DNA of 64,000 nt from assembly GCA_038049695.1 (NCBI GenBank), contig CP142456.1, positions 76,841,422-76,905,421 of the forward strand. The letters are read 5' to 3'. A program made the translations under genes and the position numbers. The DNA comes from Cinnamomum chago (lineage: Eukaryota; Streptophyta; Magnoliopsida; Laurales; Lauraceae). The notes beneath the pieces are model-generated. The model was not told the DNA's origin. It saw only the letters and a program-made list of their open reading frames with translations, and did no database searches. This document shows positions 47,001-56,228 of the stretch, one piece after another; the stretch's first letter is position 1, and every line of letters begins with the position of its first letter.

Positions 47001-48175
47001 ATGGCACGCACAAAGCAAACATTTAGGAGGCCAAGTAAAAAGTCCAAAACAGGCCAAGCTTTTTCTTCCCATAGATCTCATTCTTCCTCTCCTGAAGTTG
47101 CTCCTCCTCCAGTGATTAGATTCAATCACATTCCTTCTCCATCCTCAGTTGTCAAATCTTTCCGGAGCAAAGGGATTATTGTAGAGAAGATGTGCATAGT
47201 CAAAGATCTAGTGGACTATGATGTCCCTGCCATCCTTGAAGCCATTGGATGGGGTAGCATCCTAACATGGAGTGGCAACACCTATGCTTCATCTGTCCGT
47301 GGCCTTTATGAGTCTATATGTGCCTCCACTGTTAAGACATTTACTATCAGATTCCTTCAAGTGAAGAGGTGGTCACGATAGATATGATCTCCTCCATCTT
47401 AGGCATTTTTAGGTCTGATGGACCAAAGTTTATTTCAAAAGTTTTGCCTCTTGATGAGAGAGATTCAGTGACTAGGGCTCTTTGTGGAAAACCTGAGAAC
47501 TGATCTACTAAAAACTGTCTTCAAGCCTCCCCTATGATCATTTCCCTACGTATCATTCATATCATCTTTACTCATTCCATCTATCTTAGGAAAGGGAACA
47601 TGATAGAAGTAACTCCTTACAAGGCAAATCTCCTATACAATGTGATTACAGGTGTTCCAATGTGCCTTCCATCAGTCATCATACACCATATCATCCGTGT
47701 TATCACAGGCTCTCAGCCATGTGCTGCTCCTTTCGGGTTTCTGATTATCCAGCTCGTCATATCATTTGGTGTGATCCATCCTGTTTCAGAGAGACCTGAG
47801 TCTACCACAGTCTTCAACAAAACGAACATTCTCTTGATGAAGCTTCCACCACCACAGCGAGTGAACCCTGTAGCAAAAGGAGATACAGAGATAGAGGCTG
47901 CAGAGACAGAGTCTGTAGATCCATTAGCTGATCAGCCTCATCAACCAGAGCCCCAGCCTCATCAACAGCAACCCCAGCCCCCTCAGTAGCGTACTTTGGA
48001 GGATCGTATGACTTCTATAGAGCAAGTTGTTGCTACTATGTGCACAGAGTTTCAAGAGTTTAAGCAAGAGGTTTCAGGGATGATGAAGAAAACCTTGAAA
48101 TATCTCTCGAACATCTCCAGTAGCTGCAGACGTCATGATGATGTGATGCCCCTATCTCCTATAGATTCATCTTAG
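47001..48175 (+). pseudogene. Decayed plant-retrotransposon protein gene (starts MARTKQT)
   Basis: ATG at 47001 has a good context (AAAAATGGC). The first frame runs to TAG at 47379-47381. Similar coding text resumes in another frame from about 47363, with stops at 47501-47503 and 47987-47989, and ends at 48173-48175. The product would have a basic N-terminus, a central domain (EAIGWGSIL, PYKANLLYNVITG, PFGFLIIQLVISFGV) like the 'putative plant transposon protein' domain found in non-autonomous plant elements, a Pro/Gln/His-rich linker, and a short coiled-coil segment (RMTSIEQVV..EFQEFKQE). The domain's role is unknown. One frameshift and two stops mean it is not functional. Confidence 0.7.
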
Positions 48176-48921
48176 ACCTTAGGAGGGCTTTTCACTTTTG
48201 TCGGGGGTAGTGATAGACTAACTTTCTTTGATGTATTTTATCTATGAACTGTCTGAAATTTTGATTACTGACCATGATATTTTGATTTTTATATTGGTCA
48301 ATTAATCAGTGAATTCTGTACTAAACTTTTTTAAATCAATGAAACTACAGATTCACTTGTTCATCTCTTATCTTCTTGCAATATTCTTCATTTGATGAAT
48401 GTTTATGATGCTTTGAACTATATATTCTCTCAATTAATATTTTTTTGTCTTAACTTCATTCAAACAATGCATAGACAAACCAATATACATGATAACCTGT
48501 TCCGCATTACATTTTCAATCTCATTTGGTAACAGGTGCTACTAAAATGTATTTTTTTTTTCATGTATATAGGTTCCTTTGCAATTCGATGACAGAGGAGG
48601 AGAGAAGATCCAACAGAGAGAAGATCCAACAGAGAGAAGATCAAACAAAGGGGGAGAGAAGATCAGATTTAACTAAGGGGGAGATCTGTTCAAGGACTAA
48701 AGAGGGAGAAAGCTTGAATGCGCATAAAGGAAAAGCAAGTAAGGGGAGAGCTCTAACGAAGGGGGAGAAATCTTTAAAATATTAAGTTAAAGATCACGAC
48801 GAATTGGTCGTTCGGACAAAGCTGCATTAAAGAGATTTCAAGAACAGAATCGTTCAGAAAAGCTAAAGTCCTGGAAGTGTTGTGATCATCTTAGTCGCCA
48901 TCAAATCGCAAAGAGAGAGAT

Positions 48922-50537
48922 TGTCAGGTTTTTAGTTTGTTGCTAATTTGATGGATGCACTATCACTTTCACTGTCAAACAATCACACACTCATGCATCT
49001 TAGTTTTGTCTTTGAAATCTAAGTTTCTTGCTTGCATATGCATTTGATTTTCAAATGACTTCATCCCGCATGTTTTAGAACTTATATGCTCTTTAGAAAA
49101 CCTAGTTCTTCATGCATGATTTTTTGGAAAATCAAATTAGACGTCTGGGTTTGTGATTTGCTTACATTCCTCCTCTTTAAAATCTTGTTGTTATGGATAA
49201 CTCATACTGGCCATGAGTTCCAAATTTCATCTTTTAAAAAAGTGAAAATTCAGTTGGAACTCCTCCCAGGCCAGTGTACTCATTGGACCGACCCCTACAC
49301 CCGGTCGACCGAGCCAACTAGTCGTTAGGAAATTCCAGCTAGTATACCCGGTCGACCGAGCCTTTTCCAAGTCGACCGGGGAAACTAGACGTTGGCCAAT
49401 ATAGCCGCTGGGCCTGGTTGACCCAAAGGTCATGGGGTCGACCGAGCCAACTAGGCGTTGGACTGATTTTTCTATAAAAGTTTATTTCATTCATTTCTTT
49501 CAAGGGGGCTTATTTAGTGAATCTTTGGAACTATATTGAAGCCTAAGAAAGAGAAATAAGCTAAGAAAGTTAGAGGGCAAATGGAAATCAAAATGTTTGA
49601 TATTTAAAAGTATATCTTTCCAAGTTACGATTGGTTTCCATTCCATTTAAAATCCATGTATGTTTAACTCTTTGTAACTTCATATTTGCATGATTTCTAG
49701 CTTTAACTGAGTTGTTTTGCAATCATCAACTCACTTAAGCATATTATATTGTTTTGCGAACACTGATGTCTCAATCACATGTGTTTTAGTCTTTAAACTT
49801 CATACAACTTGTGTAGTATGTCTTTTCAAGTTGTTTTGAATATTTAATGTGATTAGCTTATCACTTCAATCATCTATTTATGTGCTTAGATTTTCAAATG
49901 CATCAAGCATTCATTTAAGAGCTTCATTTTAGAAATTGATTGAAGTAAAACATTCATACACTTTGAGCACACACATTAGCTAATTGTTTGTGTATGTTTG
50001 TATCTTGTTTTAACTTTCATATCAGCCTATTTAAGAGGCAAATGTATTGAACTTAAATTGTATCTCTTTAAGTGTTTGTGTAGACACTACTTTGAGAAAA
50101 ATCTTTTTTATTGTAAGGGTTATTGCTTAGCCTAAGAAAATCATCATTGTAGAGGTTATTGCTTAGCCTTGGAAAAACATCTTGTAAAGGTTATTACTTA
50201 GCCTGGAAAAGCACATTGATAGGTTGTTGTTTAGCCTAGAAAAACATTTTTGTAAAGGTTATTGCTTAACCTTTTTGAAAAACATAGATAGTGGAAATCC
50301 GGTGGGGTGTTAGATCACAAGCCGGTAGTGGATGTAGGCATTAAAGCCAAACCACTATAAATCATTGTGTGATGGTGTATGGTTGTTGTAATTGTTTTTG
50401 TTAGCTTCCGCATTTTGTTTGATTATCATCACTAGTGACTAGTTAATTTTAAAGAAGTTAAAATTTGGCATAATTGGTCACTAACTTGTAGCTCACCCTA
50501 TTCAGCCCCCCTCTAGGGTTAAGATCCCGGACTTTCA
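48922..50537 (+). repeat. 3' LTR of the nested element, 1616 bp
   Basis: Starts TG, ends CA, and follows a purine tract (GCAAAGAGAGAGAT). It has a TATA box at 49473-49479, a short tandem of 'GGTTATTGCTTAGCCT' units at about 50117-50270, and a GC-richer tail. It gives the full LTR length that the 5' copy lacks. Confidence 0.88.
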
Positions 50538-51953
50538 AATGGAGATTGAATGAAATGAAAGAGATGGAGTTTAGGATTTTAGCTAGCCTTTTATACCATG
50601 AAGTTCTAGTATTTGAAAGAAAGTCCAAAAATATAATGAAGATTTATAATATAGGGCTTTTGGCTTCTAAATGTGTATAAATGAGCTCAAATGAGTTGAG
50701 TCAAAATATAGAAATTGAAAAATGACTCATAAACTATGAGATGCACTCAAAATCCTTGGAAAAATAGAAAACACACACGCGGGACCCAATAAACCCAAAA
50801 TACTCAATAGTCATAATGCAACCTAGTCAATGATCAAGCCCCATTCTAATCTACTTAATCAAGCCCAAATACATTCAAAACATACATTAGGCATCTAATT
50901 AAGATTAATTAGGCGCTAAACATGATTAGGATATGATCAAGATATTACAAGAAACATCAAAGTTTCTGGGCTTGATTTATACTTGAAGGAGATCTATTGT
51001 GAAAACGTTGTAGACACTTACCAGTTATCAATTGTTTGTGGGCATGATTGTCCCAAGGATAATGTGATCCATCTCTAGTCCTTTTCTCTTAGCTCTCTAA
51101 TTCTGAGTTACCTTATCTTTTTATTCTGGCAGCATGCTGTTGTGTTCAACTTCAAGGTTGGTCTTCAGTTTTGCAAATTGCAACCCAGCACATAGAGTTT
51201 CTTGGCCTGATTTATCTCTATGGCAGCAGGGGATAACCTAGGAATTTGTATTGAATGAAAAAGAAATTACTTGACTACCATTAACAAATTCTTATTATGA
51301 GTTTTTTTTTTTCATTGTACATACTACAGACGAATGACATCATGTTTTACCCACCTACTGCTATTCCAAATGTTCAATCTAAACCCTTTACACTTCTTAT
51401 ATATTTCCATGTTTTTTTTTTTAATGAATTAGCACTATACAAATTTGACACTCATTGGAGTTTTGTAGCCCCTTAACTAATCGATTATTCAAAATTTGAC
51501 AATCATCCAACTTTAAGTAATGGCTATAAACAGGCAATTTCTCACTTATTCATATTATTCTACTTGTTCTGGATAGATGTATGTCATAGGGAGACCTTTT
51601 AAGATGACCGCTCATTAGATAAACTTGTTAGTATGGTATGGGGGAATTTATCGTCTTTAAGGATAACATGATTGGTGACTTGGCATCTATGTCTATCTAT
51701 GTTAACCATTTTATTAAGATAGTAATATTTAGACAATGTTAAGTGAGGCGATGTTGAAGACTTGAGGCCCTTAAATGACAATTCACCTGGAGGAACTTAA
51801 CCTAACTCATAGTATAAAAAATCTCAGCTTCAATGGAAAGAACAAGTAATAATTTGTAACAGGCTATGTACTAGAGAGATGGAGATTTTTATTCCTGTCC
51901 AAATTAGTTAGTGTATGAATGCATGAAAACAAATTTAGGATGAGTTACCTCTT

Positions 51954-52032
51954 TTTCCTTTTTTGGATGATGTGAGAGTATCATTGAGGTCTTTGGCCCA
52001 ACAAGACTAATCTCCCAAGGTGGTGTCTACAA
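51954..52032 (-). mobile_element. 5'-truncated SINE with 14-bp target duplication
   Basis: The minus strand carries GGGAGATTAGTCTTGTTGGG and CAAAGACCTC as in the SINE at 16.3 kb (3' part) and ends in an A-rich tail. The exact repeat ATGAGTTACCTCTT flanks it at 51940-51953 and 52033-52046. Only the 3' 79 bp were inserted. Confidence 0.85.
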
Positions 52033-52090
52033 ATGAGTTACCTCTTAACGATTGTAAGTTTAGAAAGTAAATCATATACATACACTTAAA

Positions 52091-52310
52091 GGGCCTGTTT
52101 GTTCGTTAAATTGAATTCATAGGAGTTTAGAAAAAAAGGAGGAGGAAGCGGAGGTAAATACCAAAAATTACCATAAGGTAACCTCTGGTGCTCTCCATTG
52201 ATAGAAATTGGACGAAGGAATACGGAAAATGAACATCCAATCATCACTTTAGTAACTCAAATCTTAAAAAATCAAGGTTCCATCTAAATCGCTCCCCAAT
52301 GTCTGTTTGT
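52091..52310. mobile_element. Tourist-like MITE, right end unclear
   Basis: The left end GGGCCTGTTTGTTCG is a classic PIF/Harbinger MITE terminus after TTAAA. The inner text AATGAACATCCAATCATCAC and TAGTAACTCAAATCTT parallels AATGAATACCTAGCCATCAC and TAGTAATTCAAATTC in the unit at 63667-63951. The right terminal repeat is not evident. Confidence 0.5.
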
Positions 52311-53495
52311 TACCTTGTATGATATGGCTTATGATATGCCTGCCAATTATGCACGTAGCAATTATACTTGTGCATGGTACAGTACGTACTCCAAAGATGG
52401 AGATGATGCAAATCAATACCAAGAAAGATGTAGATTAGCCAAGTACTTTTTGTGGCTACTGATGAAAGGCTTCAGCTAGAGTGAGATCCACTGGTGGTTG
52501 CTTCTCATGAATAAATAAGATTATTAGGTTAGGCCTATGAATCATAAACCGTGAATTACGATAATGATTCAAGGGGCTCGTATTTGGACATTGCTGAAAA
52601 CTTTACTTTTCATTGACTTTTGTTACATTCATAGGGAATCTAATCATGTGATGAACTCTATGGCCAAGATAGCCTTTAATCTGGATTTAGGTGATTGTTG
52701 GTTTGCTGAAATCCTGGACTGGTAATCTAATCTTTTGTTCTCTATTTATCTTTTTTAATAATTTTTTTCCTTTACTAAAAAGTTGCGATTATTAGATTAG
52801 ACCTATGAACCATGAACAACTAAGGTATTTTTTTCCTCTTTTTCACAGAATAACGTGTTGCATCATATAATAACACCGTAGGTTGCGTGGGAAATCAGAA
52901 TAATCTTCGTCTCAATTGTGGAATCCTCTCATTGCATGCCCTTAATTCAATTACAGGAGATCCAATTTGCTGAACTATCAAACTATGGACCGGATTTGTA
53001 CCAAATCCGTGCGCAAAGAACCAAATATTCATCTGGCAGTCAACAGGTAAGCCTAAGTTGCTTTTGGTCCAGGTTTTGAGTTGGTTAAACTAGGCTAACT
53101 AAAAAAATCTGGATTTGATCAGTCTATCACATTCACAGCCCATGAACAGCCCAAGTTGACATCCTGATGCATTAGGACTGATTGCATGACCTGCTAGGGT
53201 TGATTTGGGTCTGACAGGCCGGATCTGTTACCAAGAAATGAAGTATGACTGGCAAATGATCTGAGTCTATATCCATTGATTAGTCCCCTTCAGATTTTTT
53301 TGGGGAGCCTGGGTCTTAAATGGGAGGACTTGGGCCCTGTTTTTAACCTATTGGGGAGACTCAGATGTGGGCTTTTGGATTTAGAATGGAAATGCTTGAA
53401 TCCAGGTTCGGTTTTTTTGAGCCTGTAAATGTAGAACAATCCAAGTCCATACTGATTGAGCCCAATTCCAGACTATTGATATATATATATATATA

Positions 53496-53854
53496 GGGGT
53501 CAGCTCTCCTAAGCTCAAGCTTAGGATAAGGTAAGCTCAAGTGTGTGATGGGGCCCACCTGGAGACCCACATGGAGATGGGGGTGGGGGGGATTTCAAGG
53601 ACTCCCTTGGATCTTCCTTTCTACAAAAAATCAGCCTCAAATGAGATTTATATCATCTCCATATGGGCCTAAAAGTTTAATGGTCAACGGTCCATTTGGA
53701 TTGATACATAGTCAATCCAACGGTCAAATAAATTTGGATATGATCGAAAGTTGGTGGACATGTGTAATTTAAGGAAGTCATGTGTTTGGTCCATTTAGAT
53801 GAACCAAAGGTGGGCCCCACAATCATGAACTTACGAAATTTTTTAGCCTTGCTC
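53496..53854. mobile_element. TA-flanked MITE, GGGGCCCAC type
   Basis: The left end AGGGGTCAGCTCTCCTAAGC lies after (TA)n. The right end reads, as reverse complement, GAGCAAGGCTAAAAAATTTC and precedes (TA)n. Inside, GGGGCCCACC near the left is mirrored by GGTGGGCCCC near the right. A partial relative is at 26652. The superfamily is unclear. Confidence 0.55.
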
Positions 53855-54570
53855 ATATATATATAGAGGAATGCTCACACAGGCTGCAGCTGTTCTTATT
53901 ACAAGCTGGAGAAAACAAATTCTCGGCCAGCAAATTTAAGGCCTTGAAAAGAACAGTTTACCAATTTTAAAGACGGATCTGATTTTTAACCGCCAATTTC
54001 ACCATTTTAGATCATACGGCGAGTTTGATATTTTGTACATATTTAATTAGGTCACAGTAGACCAGGCCCAACAAACATTCAAGCGTCCCCTGTTCCAAAA
54101 GTAAGCTGTAGAGAATCCCAACTCTTACGGAAAGCATAAAAATCTCTATCCAAATCCCATTACCCATTCTAGGTCAAGTGGGCCCTGTGATTTCGAATAT
54201 TGATATAATCTGGGCCGTTCATGTTCTGGGCCCCATGATAAAAGTGCCTGCATCATCCCTCATCCATAACTGGGCCCCACTTTTTTGAAGTCCACTTGCG
54301 AGTAACGGGAATGGTCACGACCCGAAATTCACGGACTCAACAAACACCGACAGAATCAAATATCAAACACACTGACACAGAGAGGGAAGCAAATATTCAA
54401 CCGAAATTACGGAAAAAAACAGCGACAACCACAGAACGATACGTCCCAAACGAAAAACACCCCCGAAACTTATCGAGGCGTTACAAACCTCCACACATGC
54501 GCCTAACTCCAAATCCAACCGTTCAAAAACCTCACCTGATCAGACTTTGTTGGAACAAAACCCATCAAAA
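53855..54570. other. Intergenic / 3' UTR of the ERF gene
   Basis: Sequence downstream (minus strand) of the ERF stop codon. The part next to 54570 is probably 3' UTR. No other gene is seen. Confidence 0.5.
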
Positions 54571-55320
54571 TCAAAAGAAGAACGAAGAGGGACCCAAATC
54601 AAACCCGTCCGTCACGTCCGAAACCGTATCGGAAACGGGAGGCATTTGCCCGAAAAGCGGGCTGTGCAGGTATTCATCAACCCCGAAACCAAAACCCGCA
54701 TCGTACCCGCTTCCCTGCTCCGGAAACCCGAACAAGTCCTGCCCGTTTGACGAACCCGCCTGACCCAACTGCGCCACGGGATCCGACAAGCCCGAACCGA
54801 AGCAGCCCGAAACGTCCGAAATGGCGGGTGGGAACGGGGGCAGCCCGGTATCGTCAGAGAAGTGGGGCCCGCTGGGGACCCCGGTGAAAACGGGCTCCTG
54901 GGGTGGTGTCGGAATCCACTGGCCGCCTCCGGAGGCGGCGGCGGCTGCAGTGGGGAGGAGGACGTTGGTGTTGGTGGCGGTGTAGTAGTCGGGGGAGAGG
55001 ATGGAGGTGAGGGAGGATCCAGGTGGCATGTCGTGATAGGCGAAGTTGGTGCGGGCCCGGGGCCCGCGGATGGAGCGGGCGGCGCGGTCGTAGGCAAGGG
55101 CGGCCTCCTCGGCGGTGTCGAATGTGCCGAGCCAGTGGCGCTCTTTGGTGGCGGGGTCGCGTATCTCGGAGGCGTAACGGCCCCAGGGGCGGCGCCGGAC
55201 GCCGAGGTACCGGCCGGGGGTGTCTTGGGAAGACTTTTTCCGGGTCTTCTTATCCGAGGGAGGGGTAGAAGAGGAAGAAGATGATGATGATGGGTTGGTG
55301 GGTGGGTTGGAAAAATCCAT
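54571..55320 (-). CDS. PUCHI: AP2/ERF transcription factor, PUCHI/LEP/FZP type, 249 aa
   Basis: Intronless, from ATG (55318-55320) to the stop at 54571-54573. A Ser run (residues 11-18) and a basic stretch (DKKTRKK) precede one AP2 domain at about 37-94 ([41 protein letters not shown]). The Ala14 and Asp19 that mark ERF rather than DREB proteins are present. Residue 15 is Ser where Ala is usual (YASEIRD). After the domain come [16 protein letters not shown] and, near the end, [16 protein letters not shown], both typical of the ERF-VIIIb members PUCHI, LEP and grass FZP/BD1. These are nuclear, GCC-box-binding factors that set lateral root, floral and spikelet meristem fate. The coding part is GC-rich against AT-rich flanks. 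PUCHI is the best fit; LEP is the alternative. Confidence 0.92.
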   Translation of the reverse strand: MDFSNPPTNPSSSSSSSSTPPSDKKTRKKSSQDTPGRYLGVRRRPWGRYASEIRDPATKERHWLGTFDTAEEAALAYDRAARSIRGPRARTNFAYHDMPPGSSLTSILSPDYYTATNTNVLLPTAAAAASGGGQWIPTPPQEPVFTGVPSGPHFSDDTGLPPFPPAISDVSGCFGSGLSDPVAQLGQAGSSNGQDLFGFPEQGSGYDAGFGFGVDEYLHSPLFGQMPPVSDTVSDVTDGFDLGPSSFFF

Positions 55321-55334
55321 GAAGATATATAGAG

Positions 55335-55430
55335 ACTACAATAACAACAACAACAACAACAATAACAATAACAACTTCTTCTTCTTTTTCTTCTTTTGCT
55401 GCTTCTGCTGCTGCTGCTTCTTCTTCCTCT
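55335..55430 (-). repeat. Microsatellite-rich 5' leader of the ERF gene
   Basis: On the sense (minus) strand (AAG/CAG)n runs are followed by a (TTG)n and (TTA TTG)n tract that ends about 15 bases before the ATG. It is long, low-complexity and probably variable in length. Confidence 0.85.
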
Positions 55431-55485
55431 ATGTTTGGATGAGTGTGGAGTGATGTTTGACAAACTGCCTCCTTGCATGGTGCAG

Positions 55486-55493
55486 TTTAAATA
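55486..55493 (-). promoter_or_regulatory. TATA-like box of the ERF gene
   Basis: TATTTAAA on the minus strand, 166 bases upstream of the start codon. This puts transcription start near 55455, just upstream of the repeat-rich leader. Position and sequence fit; not proven. Confidence 0.5.
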
Positions 55494-55766
55494 ACTAGCT
55501 GGTCTCATATACACTTGGATCTTTACGTTTATACCCCTATCAAATATATCGCCAAAATATCGAGAGGAGAATCACAATTCACAAAAATGTTCCAGGCTTA
55601 CTATTTAGGGAGGAGAATGTATAGATTGAATGGGTTGAGCCTGATATACAGCCACAGGCAGGCTGGTGGGATGGGTTTGGGGTACAATATTAGGCCTAAT
55701 AACTAAACAGGTTTTGGGCTTGGAAGATCTTCGGCCTGGCCCAACTTGATGCATGCCGATGTAGAT

Positions 55767-56220
55767 CTAAGTGCCCAGAGAGCGAAGCGGGAGCAGGGGT
55801 GGGAGCGCTGAAACTCTAAGTTTTAAAATAATTATATATCTGGAGCACCTCTAGAGCGCTTATACAATATAGTACTTGTGGGTTTATAAATAATTAACTA
55901 ATGGATGGGTACAAATATATCTTATCCGTATATTCAAGCATAAAAAATAGAGAAAAGAATTAACTTTGCAATTTGATTACATAAAATAGACAATAATTAA
56001 TAAGTCTAAAGAATTTTCTTCATTCAAAAGATAAATATTAAGCTTACAGAAAAAGGAAATGTATAAAAAATCAAAATTCTACACGGTTCGCTATATATTC
56101 GGTCAATCCGCACTTCGAAAATGATCGAATTGCGCTCCGAAAACGGATCCGCTCCAAAAACGTCGATCCGCTTTTTTGGAGCGGGATCTAGAGGGCTGAG
56201 AAGAGGTTCTGGGCACTAAG
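55767..56220. mobile_element. 454-bp hAT-type MITE with 8-bp target duplication
   Basis: Ends CTAAGTGCCCAGA and TCTGGGCACTAAG form a 13-bp terminal inverted repeat with one mismatch. The exact 8-bp duplication ATGTAGAT flanks it at 55759-55766 and 56221-56228. Subterminal regions carry GAGCG/CGCTC words in opposite directions. It has no coding capacity. Confidence 0.93.
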
Positions 56221-56228
56221 ATGTAGAT

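Larger units (their letters stand above)
45262..50537 (+). mobile_element. Non-autonomous LTR retrotransposon, nested, TSD AATGG
   Basis: The left LTR begins TGTTAGG at 45262, the right LTR begins TGTCAGG at 48922 and ends ACTTTCA at 50537. The 5-bp repeat AATGG lies at 45257-45261 and 50538-50542. The LTRs match over about 690 bp, with roughly 6 differences in the first 80 bases. After about 45955 the left copy departs, so the rest of the 5' LTR (about 0.9 kb) and the primer-binding site are lost. The interior carries one decayed gene (47001-48175), then repeated AAGGGGGAGA words and a purine tract just before the 3' LTR. No protease, integrase or reverse transcriptase is present. The end CACCCTATTCAGCCCCCCTC resembles Copia LTR ends. 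Confidence 0.88.
42750..50788 (-). mobile_element. Solo LTR (about 2.76 kb), probably Ty3/gypsy, split by a nested element
   Basis: Read on the minus strand the unit starts TGGGTCCCGCGTG (50788) and ends GGCGTGACA (42750). The 5-bp repeat ATAAA flanks it at 42745-42749 and 50789-50793. Removing the nested insertion 45262-50537 and one AATGG copy leaves about 2758 bp. No polyprotein frame, primer-binding site or second copy is present, so it looks like a solo LTR left by recombination. The size would suit long-LTR gypsy elements (Tekay/Del-like), but that assignment is an inference. Confidence 0.75.
50794..53495. other. Intergenic, repeats only
   Basis: No gene is seen. It holds the truncated SINE at 51954-52032 and a Tourist-like piece at 52091-52310, and otherwise AT-rich DNA with T-runs. 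Confidence 0.5.

Noticed and set aside
47534-47989. Plus-strand frame as an independent gene
   Set aside because: It continues the decayed retrotransposon gene that begins at 47001, in the frame used after the frameshift near 47360.
54862-55284. Long plus-strand open frames opposite the ERF gene
   Set aside because: Gly/Gly-Ala/Arg-rich antisense shadows of a GC-rich coding region; no family features.
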